A DNA stretch of 31,306 bases, from NCBI RefSeq assembly GCF_963678635.1, contig NC_087064.1, forward strand, positions 50,701,346-50,732,651, written 5' to 3'. Positions 10,359 through 20,581 of this stretch are shown piece by piece; within the stretch, counting starts at the first letter, position 1; every line of letters begins with the position of its first letter. The DNA is from Symsagittifera roscoffensis. Lineage: Eukaryota > Xenacoelomorpha > Acoela > Convolutidae. The position numbers were made by a program, and so were the translations under genes. The notes under the pieces were generated by a model, which saw nothing but the letters and a program-made list of their open reading frames with translations, ran no database searches and had not been told where the DNA came from.

Positions 10359-10368
10359 CTGTAATAAG

Positions 10369-11665
10369 CTGGCACACGCGCAAATTTCGGTCGAACCTTA
10401 CAAAGGAACGGAAACAGATGACTTTCAGCAGTTTGAGCAATTGTTCCGAGGATACATCGGAGTAGCGGGAATCGACCCTGGCCTACAAGTGAACTTCTTA
10501 CAACTACGTCTACGAGAAGCGGCACTACGGTTTTACCAGACGCTGCCAGCAGCAATCAGAGCGAACGTGGAGAACAATATCACAGCTCTACGGGATCACT
10601 TTTGCAATCCGCAGCTCCAGGAAGTCCACGTACTGAAGTTAGAACAGCTCCGGTACGACTCCAAAACCGATTCAGCCGAGAACTTCTTGGTGAATTTGAC
10701 GAATAAATCGCAACGAGCGTACCCAACCCCAAATTTGCCAGCTGTCGACCCAATCGATGTTGCATTAAACGGAGCACCATTAGTAGTAGACACGGCGAGA
10801 TTTCATAGAGAAACTGCACAAAGACAAGAAAGAATAGATGCACTAAATGATAATCGCAATGAACAAATTAGACGAATGTTCATAAAAGGAATGCCAAACT
10901 GGCTGCAATCAAAATTGATGGAGCAACCACAAGCAACTACTGTCCAAGAATTGTGTAAGTTGACAAGGAAGCAAATCATGATTCTAGAAGTATGCCGAAA
11001 AGAAGATTACCCGGAAGACGGATTTAATGAAGTAAATGACAGAGTCTCAGAAAAATTAATCAGTGCTCTCACAAAATTGTCCACAAATCAGGAACAAATT
11101 GAGAAGCAGATCAAAGAAATGAGATCACAAATAGCTGAGCAATCAAAGAAACAATCGAATCCGCCTTTTCATCCAAACAAGAACAACAACAACCAAAATG
11201 GTCAGTTTAGTGGTAATCAAAATCAAAATAATTTGCCTGGACAGCAACAAAGTGGCAGAAAAGGAATAAAACGGAAATAATTGGCAAAATCAATTTGGAT
11301 TTAGCAATAATCAGCCTAATTTCCAAAATATGGGTCCAATTGCACCTCAGCAACATCCTCCATGGTACCTATACCAACAGTACCAAAATATGCAGCAAAA
11401 TCAACCGATAGTGCAAATCCAACCAGCACAGTTACAGCCAAACGCTAACTACCTGCAACAACAACAACAACACTTCACTGGAAATCAGACAACGCAAGCT
11501 GAAATTCAATTTCCCGGTGGACCTTTTGCACCAAGGGTTCGACCACCAGCAAAACGCTGCGACATCTGTGGAAAATTTTATCACACAGCAAGTCAATGCT
11601 GGTGGAGACAAAAACCACAAGGACAAGATGCAACGCTCATGTTTCCAAAAGAGCCAAAAAACTAA
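10369..11665 (+). pseudogene. gag: gag of array unit 1, start lost and frameshifted
   Basis: This is the same protein as the intact gag of unit 2 (430 residues). The initiator is CTG (10369-10371) instead of ATG, after which the frame is open to 11278-11280. There an extra base in the GGAATAAAACGG stretch creates a stop. The rest (from about 11282, Met at 11330) continues in the next frame to the normal stop at 11663-11665. The zinc knuckle CDICGKFYHTASQC is kept in this second part. The Gln/Asn-rich region lies across the frameshift. Confidence 0.88.
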
Positions 11666-12505
11666 TAACGCCACCGAGTCGGCCCCCAAATCATCTCAAT
11701 CATCTAAATCATCAAAACAGTCAATTCAACCAGATGAGATAATCTACTTTTACGCAATAATTCCAGCGGAAGGAATAGTTTTGACGTACACAAAATTACG
11801 ATTCTCATCGGGATTACAAAGACGAGCCTGGTTGATACAGGAGCCTGTGCAAGTGTCATTTCAAAACAGACATTCGACGACTTAAAAGATGAAAAATTGC
11901 TATACCGCCCTCTTAAAAAATGTGAATCAAAACTTAAGAGAGTACGAATGGCAGGAGGACAACTCGTGCCAAATGAAACAGAAGTAAAAATAGAATTTAG
12001 ATTGGCAGATATGACATTTGAAGAATCTTTTCTCGTTCTACCCGCAGCCAACTCAATAATTCTAGGAAATCCGTTAAACAAAAAACACCACATTTATATC
12101 TGTGCCAACTATAATTTACTTCATTTCCCAGAATTGACTCTGCAAGTTAACGAGATAAAACCTCCAAACGAACCTAGAAGAATTAATCGACTGAAAAAAT
12201 TCCCTCTGACTCTAACAAAACGTCAAACAATAGCTCCGCATCAAACAATTCTTGTAGAATGTCATTTAAAAGACGCATGCCAGGACATGGCAAAAACAAC
12301 CGGAATCGTAATCCCATCGAAAAAATTTGAAGAAAATTGTGAAATTGCATTCACTTCCTCATTTAGTGAAGTTCTGAAAAATAACCTGGTGTATATCACT
12401 GCATTTAATATCACTGATCACCACGTGACATTGCCTTTCAAAACTGAAATTGGAAAAATTTTCAATTCTGACCCTAAGAGAAGCCAAAAATCTCATACCA
12501 ATTGA
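11517..12505 (+). pseudogene. pro: Protease and linker of array unit 1
   Basis: The frame overlaps the 3' end of gag in the +1 frame and starts after the gag stop with a Ser/Lys/Gln-rich linker. It is moved out of frame by a missing C near 11828. The retropepsin motif VDTGACASVIS therefore lies in a second frame (DTGA at 11834-11845), which then runs unbroken to 12505 and contains the second block IILGNPL. In units 2 and 3 the same place has the extra C but a stop four codons further on. Confidence 0.82.
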
Positions 12506-13483
12506 TGCAGAAATGCTTGCTTTTGCAAAAATGAATAATCTAGACGATATTAAAATGGGCATTAACGAGCTAATTCAGCAAAATTGGGATAATCAGCAGT
12601 CTCAACAGCAACGTAAACTCGAGTATGAAAACTTTTGGTTTCCTACACCTGAAACATGTCATAACCCTGAATTACTTCCACAAATCCAACGTGACATTTA
12701 CGACCAAATTCTTCATTTTCAAAGTCTCGAAAAAATTTAACCGAAAATAAACTTTCAAGATCGATTGACATTTATCAAGAATTTTAAGTGGGGGAATTTG
12801 GTGTTGACACAAGAGCAAAGGTCAAAAGTAGAAGATTTGCTTGTTGAATTTTCGGACATCTTCGCCAAACATAGATTTGATGTTGGTTACAATTCCGATC
12901 TCAAAATCAAACTGAAACCGGAACACACACACGACCTTTGTACACACAAGGCCCACCTACGCCGATACATTTGCGAAAAGAATTGACAGTGGAACTTGCC
13001 CTAATGCACTATTATGGACTTATAACAACATTGTCACATTCAAAATATAGCAGTCCATTGTTTGCACATCGGAAGTCATCTGGTAATTTGCGGATGTTGA
13101 TTGACCTCAGAAGGATAAATCATTCACTAAAGAATGACTATAACAACAGCAACTTTCCGATCTCAAACATGAACGATGCATCAAACCACTTCGCAGGAAA
13201 GAGCTTGTTTACCAAACTTGATTGTTCGCAAGCATACCAATGTGTGCAAATGGCAGATGACCTTTCAGTCCAACTTCTCGCATTTAATTTCGGTTCACGA
13301 ACTTATGCATACAAATGCCTAGCTCAAGGTCTAAGCAAATCAGTAACGGGTTTCAGTTCATTCATACGTCACTATCTTGATCCATGCTTAGCAGCCGACT
13401 TATGTACACAGTTCATGGATGACATAGGAAGCGCAGTGAACAATTTTGATGAACTAATACCAATCATTGGAATCATAGATTGA
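12450..13483 (+). pseudogene. pol: RT of array unit 1, truncated after FMDD
   Basis: Reverse transcriptase in three pieces. The first is 12450-12740 (linker), ended by a TAA. The second, 12765-12986 in the same frame, has FSDIFAKHRFDVGYN, the pre-RT motif of Gypsy-like elements. The third, 12938-13483, is in another frame. It shows YTQGPPTPIHL, KYSSPLFAHRKSSGNLRMLI, LFTKLDCSQAYQCVQM (first catalytic Asp) and FMDDIG with the catalytic pair (13412-13423). The sequence leaves the RT at about 13460 and enters the next unit, so thumb, RNase H and integrase are missing. FMDD replaces the more usual YxDD. Confidence 0.88.
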
Positions 13484-13611
13484 GCTAGAAATTAATTGGA
13501 GACAAATCAACTGAATAAAATAATCTAATCATGATCTTACTTGCGCCGATCGGCTTGCGAGATATCAGAAGCTAGGAATCGTAACCAGCATCCTTTAAAG
13601 CAAGATAGTTC

Positions 13612-13983
13612 TTAACCGCTCGAGACATATCTAAAATAATGAGTCCATTCTAAATACAATTGATAGCCAGTAGCGCTAAAAAAAATTAACAATTGAACAG
13701 CTCGCATTACACTAAACGACAATATACCAGTATTATCCATCCGCCAGATACGGTATATTATATGGTGACTTTTGCGGGAATTTCTACTTCTGGATTCAAA
13801 AAAGTCATCGGCAATTCCAAACATCATTATTCGAGCAGAAAGTGACAACAACTTTGCTGATGCAGAACAGCGAAAAACAGCTTGATGAGCACAGCAATGC
13901 TCAGATGTTGGCGGCAGAGCAACATTCATTAAGCAACTAACAGAGAAAGTAAGGAAAAGAAGACACTCACAATTTTTCAACAT
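13612..13983 (-). other. Antisense open frame of 123 codons in array unit 2
   Basis: Counterpart of the unit 1 frame at 9571-9942, eight residues different. Weak evidence for a gene, as described there. Confidence 0.22.
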
Positions 13984-14189
13984 CTCTGGGCTGTCAACTC
14001 CCTCAATCTACAGAAGCAGATATGTGGATTGTGTCCTACAACTTCTCTACTTTTGGCTCCAGTCAGACCGTATGTCAAGTGAGCTTCTGACAAGGCAGAA
14101 AAGGAAGTAGATGAAAGGTTTTCAACGCCAAAACAGTTAGTAAAACAGATAAACTCAAAACTCTCAATTGCAGTAAATTGAAATTGTAA

Positions 14190-14399
14190 CTAATAAGTTC
14201 CCCGACCACAAAAAAGTGAAGTAACGGAAATATTAGCAAATCTGATGGCAATAATAACCAAAAACAGAATAGCAAAAGCTGCATGAAGTATAAATAATCC
14301 AAATTGCGAAAGTCTAGCAAAATTTTCTCGTGTTCCCCTTAAATTGACTAAGTGCTGTGCTTTATCATCAACTGTTTCATAAACTTGATATTCTTTCAA
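14190..14399 (-). other. Antisense open frame with membrane-like segment, unit 2
   Basis: Counterpart of 10149-10358, with the hydrophobic span unchanged. Its start lies 11 bases upstream of the gag ATG on the opposite strand. Confidence 0.28.
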
Positions 14400-14409
14400 C
14401 TGTATTAAG

Positions 14410-15702
14410 ATGGCACACGCGCAAGTTTTGGTCGAACCTTACGAAGGAACGGAAACAGATGACTTTCAGCAGTTTGAGCAATTGTTCCGAGGATACATCG
14501 GAGTAGCGGGAATCGACCCTGGCCTACAAGTGAACTTCTTACAACTACATCTACGAGAAGCGGCACTACGGTTTTACCAGACGCTGCCAGCAGCAATCAG
14601 AGCGAACGTGGAGAACAGTCTCACAGCTCTACGGGATCACTTTTCCAATCCGCAGCTCCAGGAAGTCCACGTACTGAAGTTAGAACAGCTCCGGTACGAC
14701 TCCAAAACCGATTCAGCCGAGAACTTCTTGGTGAATTTGACGAATAAAGCGCAACGAGCGTATCCAACGCCAGATTTGCCAGCTGTCGACCCAATCGATG
14801 TTGCATTAAACGGAGCACCATTAGTAGCAGACACGGCGAGATTTCAGAGAGAAACTGCACAAAGACAAGAAAGAATAGATGCAGTAAATGATAATCGCAA
14901 TGAACAAATTAGACGGATGTTTATAAAAGGAATGCCAAACTGGCTGCAATCAAAATTGATGGAGCAACCACAAGCAACTACTGTCCAAGAATTGTGTAAG
15001 TTGACAAGGAAGCAAATCATGATTCTAGAAGTATGCCGAAAAGAAGATTACCCGGAAGACGGATTTAATGAAGTAAATGACAGAGTCTCAGAAAATTTAA
15101 TCAGTGCTCTCACAAATTTGTCCACAAATCAGGAACAAATTGAGAAGCAGATCAAAGAAATGAGATCACAAATAGCTGAGCAGTCAAAGAAACAATCGAA
15201 TCCGCCTTTTCAACCAAACAAGAACAACAACCAAAATGGTCAGTTTAGTGGTAATCAAAATCAAAATAATTTGCCTGGACAGCAACAAAGTGGCAGGAAA
15301 GGAAAAAACAGAAATAATTGGCAAAATCAATTTGGATTTAGCAATAATCAGCCTAATTTCCAAAAAATGGGACCAATTGCACCTCAGCAACATCCTCCAT
15401 CGTACCTATACCAACAGTACCAAAATATGCAGCAAAATCAACCGATAGTGCAAATCCAACCAGTACAGGTACAGCCAAACGCGAACTACCTGCAACAACA
15501 ACAACAACACTTCACTGGAAATCAGACAGCGCAAGCTGAAATTCAATTTCCCGGTGGACCTTTTGCACCAAGGGTTCGACCACCAGCAAAACGCTGCGAC
15601 ATCTGTGGAAAATTTTATCACACAGCAAGACAATGCTGGTGGAGACAAAAACCACAAGGACAAGATGCAACGCTCATGTTTCCAAAAAAGCCAAAAAACT
15701 AA
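14410..15702 (+). CDS. gag: Intact gag, 430 residues, one CCHC knuckle
   Basis: Nucleocapsid-capsid protein of an LTR retrotransposon; it would assemble particles and bind element RNA. The ATG at 14410 begins MAHAQVLVEPYEGTETDDF and matches unit 3. Residues 1-235 are helical and capsid-like. Residues about 236-262 form a Gln/Lys/Glu coiled-coil-like stretch (EQIEKQIKEMRSQIAEQSKK). Residues about 255-385 are strongly Gln/Asn-rich. A zinc knuckle CDICGKFYHTARQC follows (C396, C399, H404, C409). The frame ends CCA AAA AAC TAA TAA, and the protease frame overlaps it in +1. The sequence before the ATG (TTCTTTCAACTGTATTAAG) would also pass as a splice acceptor. This is the only undamaged long frame of the array. 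Confidence 0.9.
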   Translation: MAHAQVLVEPYEGTETDDFQQFEQLFRGYIGVAGIDPGLQVNFLQLHLREAALRFYQTLPAAIRANVENSLTALRDHFSNPQLQEVHVLKLEQLRYDSKTDSAENFLVNLTNKAQRAYPTPDLPAVDPIDVALNGAPLVADTARFQRETAQRQERIDAVNDNRNEQIRRMFIKGMPNWLQSKLMEQPQATTVQELCKLTRKQIMILEVCRKEDYPEDGFNEVNDRVSENLISALTNLSTNQEQIEKQIKEMRSQIAEQSKKQSNPPFQPNKNNNQNGQFSGNQNQNNLPGQQQSGRKGKNRNNWQNQFGFSNNQPNFQKMGPIAPQQHPPSYLYQQYQNMQQNQPIVQIQPVQVQPNANYLQQQQQHFTGNQTAQAEIQFPGGPFAPRVRPPAKRCDICGKFYHTARQCWWRQKPQGQDATLMFPKKPKN

Positions 15703-16543
15703 TAACGCCACCGAGTCGGCCCCCAAATCATCTCAATCATCTAAATCATCAAAACAGTCAATTCAACCAGATGAGATAATCTACCTTTACGCAATAATTC
15801 CAGCGGAAGGAATAGTTTTGACGTACACAAAATTACGATTCTCATCGGGATTAAAAAGACGAGCCCTGGTTGATACAGGAGCCTGTGCAAGTGTCATTTA
15901 AAAACAGACATTCGACGACTTAAAAGATGAAAAATCGCTATACCGCCCTCTTAAAATAAGTGAATCAAAACTTAAGAGAGTACGAATGGCAGGAGGACAA
16001 CTCGTGCCAATTGAAACAGAAGTAAAAATAGAATTTAGATTGGCAGATATGACATTTGAAGAATCTTTTCTCGCTCTACACGCGGCCAACTCAATATTTC
16101 TAGGAAATCCGTTCTACAAAAAACACCACATTTATATCTGTGCCAAGTATAATTTACTTCATTTCCCAGAACTGACTCTGCAAATTAACGAGATAAAACC
16201 TCCAAAGGAACCTAGAAGAATTAATCGAGTGAAAAAATTCCCTCTGACTCTAACAAAACGTCAAACAATAGCTCCGCATCAAACAATTCTTGTAGAATGT
16301 CATTTAAAGGACGCATGCCAGGACATGGCAAAAACAACCGGAATCGTAATCCCATCGAAAAAATTTGAAGAAAATTGTGAAATTGCATTCACTTCCTCAT
16401 TTAGTGAAGTTCTGAAAAATAACCTGGTGTATATCACTGCATTTAATATCACTGATCACCACGTGACATTGCCTTTCAAAACTGAAATTGGAAAAATTTT
16501 CAATTCTGACCCTAAGAGAAGCCAAAAATCTCATACCAATTGA
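15554..16543 (+). pseudogene. pro: Protease and linker of array unit 2, one nonsense codon
   Basis: The frame overlaps the end of gag in +1 and reaches the retropepsin motif RALVDTGACASVI (DTGA at 15872-15883). It is stopped by TAA at 15899-15901 immediately after. It then stays open in the same frame to 16543, with a second-block-like IFLGNPF. Unit 1 has TCA at the stop position, so this is a substitution shared with unit 3. Without the stop it would be a normal pro-pol start; as it stands, catalysis is not expected. Confidence 0.83.
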
Positions 16544-17521
16544 TGCAGAAATGCTTGCTTTTGCAAAAATGAATAATCTAGACGATATTAAAATGGGCAT
16601 TAACGAGCTAATTCAGCAAAATTGGGATAATCAGCAGTCTCAACAGCAACGTAAACTCGAGTATGAAAACTTTTGGTTTCCTACACCTGAAACATGTCAT
16701 AACCCTGAATTACTTCCACAAATCCAACGTGACATTTACGACCAAATTCTTCATTTTCAAAGTCTCGAAAAAATTTAACCGAAAATAAACTTTCAAGATC
16801 GATTGACATTTATCAAGAATTTTAAGTGGGGGAATTTGGTGTTGACACAAGAGCAAAGGTCAAAAGTAGAAGATTTGCTTGTTGAATTTTCGGACATCTT
16901 CGCCAAACATAGATTTGATGTTGGTTACAATTCCGATCTCAAAATCAAACTGAAACCGGAACACACACACGACCTTTGTACACACAAGGCCCACCTACGC
17001 CGATACATTTGCGAAAAGAATTGACAGTGGAACTTGCCCTAATGCACTATTATGGACTTATAACAACATTGTCACATTCAAAATATAGCAGTCCATTGTT
17101 TGCACATCGGAAGTCATCTGGTAATTTGCGGATGTTGATTGACCTCAGAAGGATAAATCATTCACTAAAGAATGACTATAACAACAGCAACTTTCCGATC
17201 TCAAACATGAACGATGCATCAAACCACTTCGCAGGAAAGAGCTTGTTTACCAAACTTGATTGTTCGCAAGCATACCAATGTGTGCAAATGGCAGATGACC
17301 TTTCAGTCCAACTTCTCGCATTTAATTTCGGTTCACGAACTTATGCATACAAATGCCTAGCTCAAGGTCTAAGAAAATCAGTAACGGGTTTCAGTTCATT
17401 CATACGTCACTATCTTGATCCATGCTTAGCAGCCGACTTATGTACACAGTTCATGGATGACATAGGAAGCGCATTGAACAATTTTGATGAACTAATACCA
17501 ATCATTGGAATCATAGATTGA
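16488..17521 (+). pseudogene. pol: RT of array unit 2, truncated after FMDD
   Basis: Same three pieces as unit 1: 16488-16778 ended by TAA, 16803-17024 in the same frame, and 16976-17521 in the next frame. The motifs DIFAKHRFDVGYN, TKLDCSQAY and FMDD (17450-17461) are present. The protein is cut at the unit border; the last residues come from the start of unit 3. Confidence 0.87.
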
Positions 17522-17649
17522 GCTAGAAATTATTTGGAGACAAATCAACTGAATAAAATAATCTAATCATGATCTTACTTGCGCCGATCGGCTTGCGAGA
17601 TATCAGAAGCTAGTAATCGTAACCAGCATCCTTTAAAGCAAGATAGTTC

Positions 17650-18021
17650 TTAACCGCTCGAGACATATCTAAAATAATGAATCCAATCTAAATACAATTG
17701 ATAGCCAGTAGCGCTAAAAAAAATTAACAATTGAACAGCTCGCATTACACTAAACGACAATATACCAGTATTATCCATCCGCCAGATACGGTATATTATA
17801 TGGTGACTTTCGCGGGAATTTCTACTTCTGGATTCAAAAAAGTCATCGGCAATCCCAAACATTTTTATTCGAGCAGAAAGTGACAACAACTTTGCTGATG
17901 CAGAACAGCGAAAAACAGCTTGATGAGCACAGCAATGCTCAGATGTTGGCGGCAGAGCAACATTCATTAAGCAACTAACAGAGAAAGTAAGGAAAAGAAG
18001 ACACTCACAATTTTTCAACAT
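17650..18021 (-). other. Antisense open frame of 123 codons in array unit 3
   Basis: Third copy of the frame at 9571-9942; still open. Same reservations. Confidence 0.22.
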
Positions 18022-18227
18022 CTCTGGGCTGTCAACTCCCTCAATCTACAGAAGCAGATATGTGGATTGTGTCCTACAACTTCTCTACTTTTGGCTCCAG
18101 TCAGACCGTATGTCAAGTGAGCTTCTGACAAGGCAGAAAAGGAAGTAGATGAAAGGTTTCCAACGCCAAAACAGTTAGTAAAACAGATAAACTCAAAACT
18201 CTCAATTGCAGTAAATTGAAATTGTAA

Positions 18228-18437
18228 CTAATAAGTTCCCCGACCACAAAAAAGTGAAGTAACGGAAATATTAGCAAATCTGATGGCAATAATAACCAAA
18301 AACAGAATAGCAAAAGCTGCATGAAGTATAAATAATCCAAATTGCGAAAGTCTAGCAAAATTTTCTCGTGTTCCCCTTAAATTGACTAAGTGCTGTGCTT
18401 TATCATCAACTGTTTCATAAACTTGATATTCTTTCAA
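18228..18437 (-). other. Antisense open frame with membrane-like segment, unit 3
   Basis: Third copy of 10149-10358, identical in translation to the unit 2 copy. Confidence 0.28.
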
Positions 18438-18447
18438 CTGTATTAAG

Positions 18448-19740
18448 ATGGCACACGCGCAAGTTTTGGTCGAACCTTACGAAGGAACGGAAACAGATGA
18501 CTTTCAGCAGTTTGAGCAATTGTTCCGAGGATACATCGGAGTAGCGGGAATCGACCCTGGCCTACAAGTGAACTTCTTACAACTACATCTACGAGAAGCG
18601 GCACCACGGTTTTACCAGACGCTGCCAGCAGCAATCAGAGCGAACGTGGAGAACAGTCTCACAGCTCTACGGGATCACTTTTCCAATCCGCAGCTCCAGC
18701 AAGTCCACGTACTGAAGTTAGAACAGCTCCGGTACGACTCCAAAACCGATTCAGCCGAGAACTTCTTGGTGAATTTGACGAATAAAGCGCAACGAGCGTA
18801 TCCAACGCAAGATTTGCCAGCTGTCGACCCAATCGATGTTGCATTAAACTGAGCACCATTAGTAGCAGACACGGCGAGATTTCAGAGAGAAACTGCACAA
18901 AGACAAGAAAGAATAGATGCAGTAAATGATAATCGCAATGAACAAATTAGACGAATGTTCATAAAAGGAATGCCAAACTGGCTGCAATCAAAATTGATGG
19001 AGCAACCACAAGCAACTACTGTCCAAGAATTGTGTAAGTTGACAAGGAAGCAAATCATGATTCTAGAAGTATGCCGAAAAGAAGATTACCCGGAAGACGG
19101 ATTTAATGAAGTAAATGACAGAGCCTCAGAAAATTTAATCAGTGCTCTCACAAAATTGTCCACAAATCAGGAACAAATTGAGAAGCAGATCAAAGAAATG
19201 AGATCACAAATAGCTGAGCAGTCAAAGAAACAATCGAATCCGCCTTTTCAACCAAACAAGAACAACAACCAAAATGGTCAGTTTAGTGGTAATCAAAATC
19301 AAAATAATTTGCCTGGACAGCAACAAAGTGGCAGGAAAGGAAAAAACAGAAATAATTGGCAAAATCAATTTGGATTTAGCAATAATCAGCCTAATTTCCA
19401 AAAAATGGGACCAATTGCACCTCAGCAACATCCTCCATCGTACCTATACCAACAGTACCAAAATATGCAGCAAAATCAACCGATAGTGCAAATCCAACCA
19501 GCACAGGTACAGCCAAACGCGAACTACCTGCAACAACAACAACAACACTTCACTGGAAATCAGACAGCGCAAGCTGAAATTCAATTTCCCGGTGGACCTT
19601 TTGCACCAAGGGTTCGACCACCAGCAAAACGCTGCGACATCTGTGGAAAATTTTATCACACAGCAAGACAATGCTGGTGGAGACAAAAACCACAAGGACA
19701 AGATGCAACGCTCATGTTTCCAAAAAAGCCAAAAAACTAA
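18448..19740 (+). pseudogene. gag: gag of array unit 3, one nonsense codon
   Basis: Same 430-codon frame as unit 2, with the ATG at 18448. It is stopped by TGA at 18850-18852, where units 1 and 2 have GGA (Gly). It continues in frame to the normal end at 19740, with the Gln/Asn-rich region and the CDICGKFYHTARQC knuckle intact. Met at 18955 is the next in-frame start. A single G-to-T change explains the stop. Confidence 0.9.
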
Positions 19741-20581
19741 TAACGCCACCGAGTCGGCCCCCAAATCATCTCAATCATCTAAATCATCAAAACAGTCAAT
19801 TCAACCAGATGAGATAATCTACCTTTACGCAATAATTCCAGCGGAAGGAATAGTTTTGACGTACACAAAATTACGATTCTCATCGGGATTAAAAAGACGA
19901 GCCCTGGTTGATACAGGAGCCTGTGCAAGTGTCATTTAAAAACAGACATTCGACGACTTAAAAGATGAAAAATCGCTATACCGCCCTCTTAAAATAAGTG
20001 AATCAAAACTTAAGAGAGTACGAATGGCAGGAGGACAACTCGTGCCAATTGAAACAGAAGTAAAAATAGAATTTAGATTGGCAGATATGACATTTGAAGA
20101 ATCTTTTCTCGCTCTACACGCGGCCAACTCAATATTTCTAGGAAATCCGTTCTACAAAAAACACCACATTTATATCTGTGCCAAGTATAATTTACTTCAT
20201 TTCCCAGAACTGACTCTGCAAATTAACGAGATAAAACCTCCAAAGGAACCTAGAAGAATTAATCGAGTGAAAAAATTCCCTCTGACTCTAACAAAACGTC
20301 AAACAATAGCTCCGCATCAAACAATTCTTGTAGAATGTCATTTAAAGGACGCATGCCAGGACATGGCAAAAACAACCGGAATCGTAATCCCATCGAAAAA
20401 ATTTGAAGAAAATTGTGAAATTGCATTCACTTCCTCATTTAGTGAAGTTCTGAAAAATAACCTGGTGTATATCACTGCATTTAACATCACTGATCACCAC
20501 GTGACATTGCCTTTCAAAACTGAAATTGGAAAAATTTTCAATTCTGACCCTAAGAGAAGCCAAAAATCTCATACCAATTGA
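19592..20581 (+). pseudogene. pro: Protease and linker of array unit 3
   Basis: As in unit 2: the +1 overlap with gag, the DTGACASVI motif, then TAA at 19937-19939, then an open frame to 20581. The shared stop ties units 2 and 3 together. Confidence 0.83.

Larger units (their letters stand above)
9420..13460 (+). mobile_element. Array unit 1 (4041 bp)
   Basis: This is the most diverged unit. It differs from the others by a lost gag start (CTG at 10369-10371 where units 2 and 3 have ATG). It also has a one-base insertion that frameshifts gag near 11264 and a one-base loss just before the protease motif near 11828. It keeps a sense codon (TCA) where units 2 and 3 have a stop after the protease motif. 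Confidence 0.9.
13461..17498 (+). mobile_element. Array unit 2 (4038 bp)
   Basis: The best preserved unit: gag is intact, and protease and RT carry only the shared lesions. It is nearly identical to unit 3 over its whole length, with exactly the same 4038-base spacing from end to end. This implies a recent duplication or ongoing homogenisation of units 2 and 3. Confidence 0.93.
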
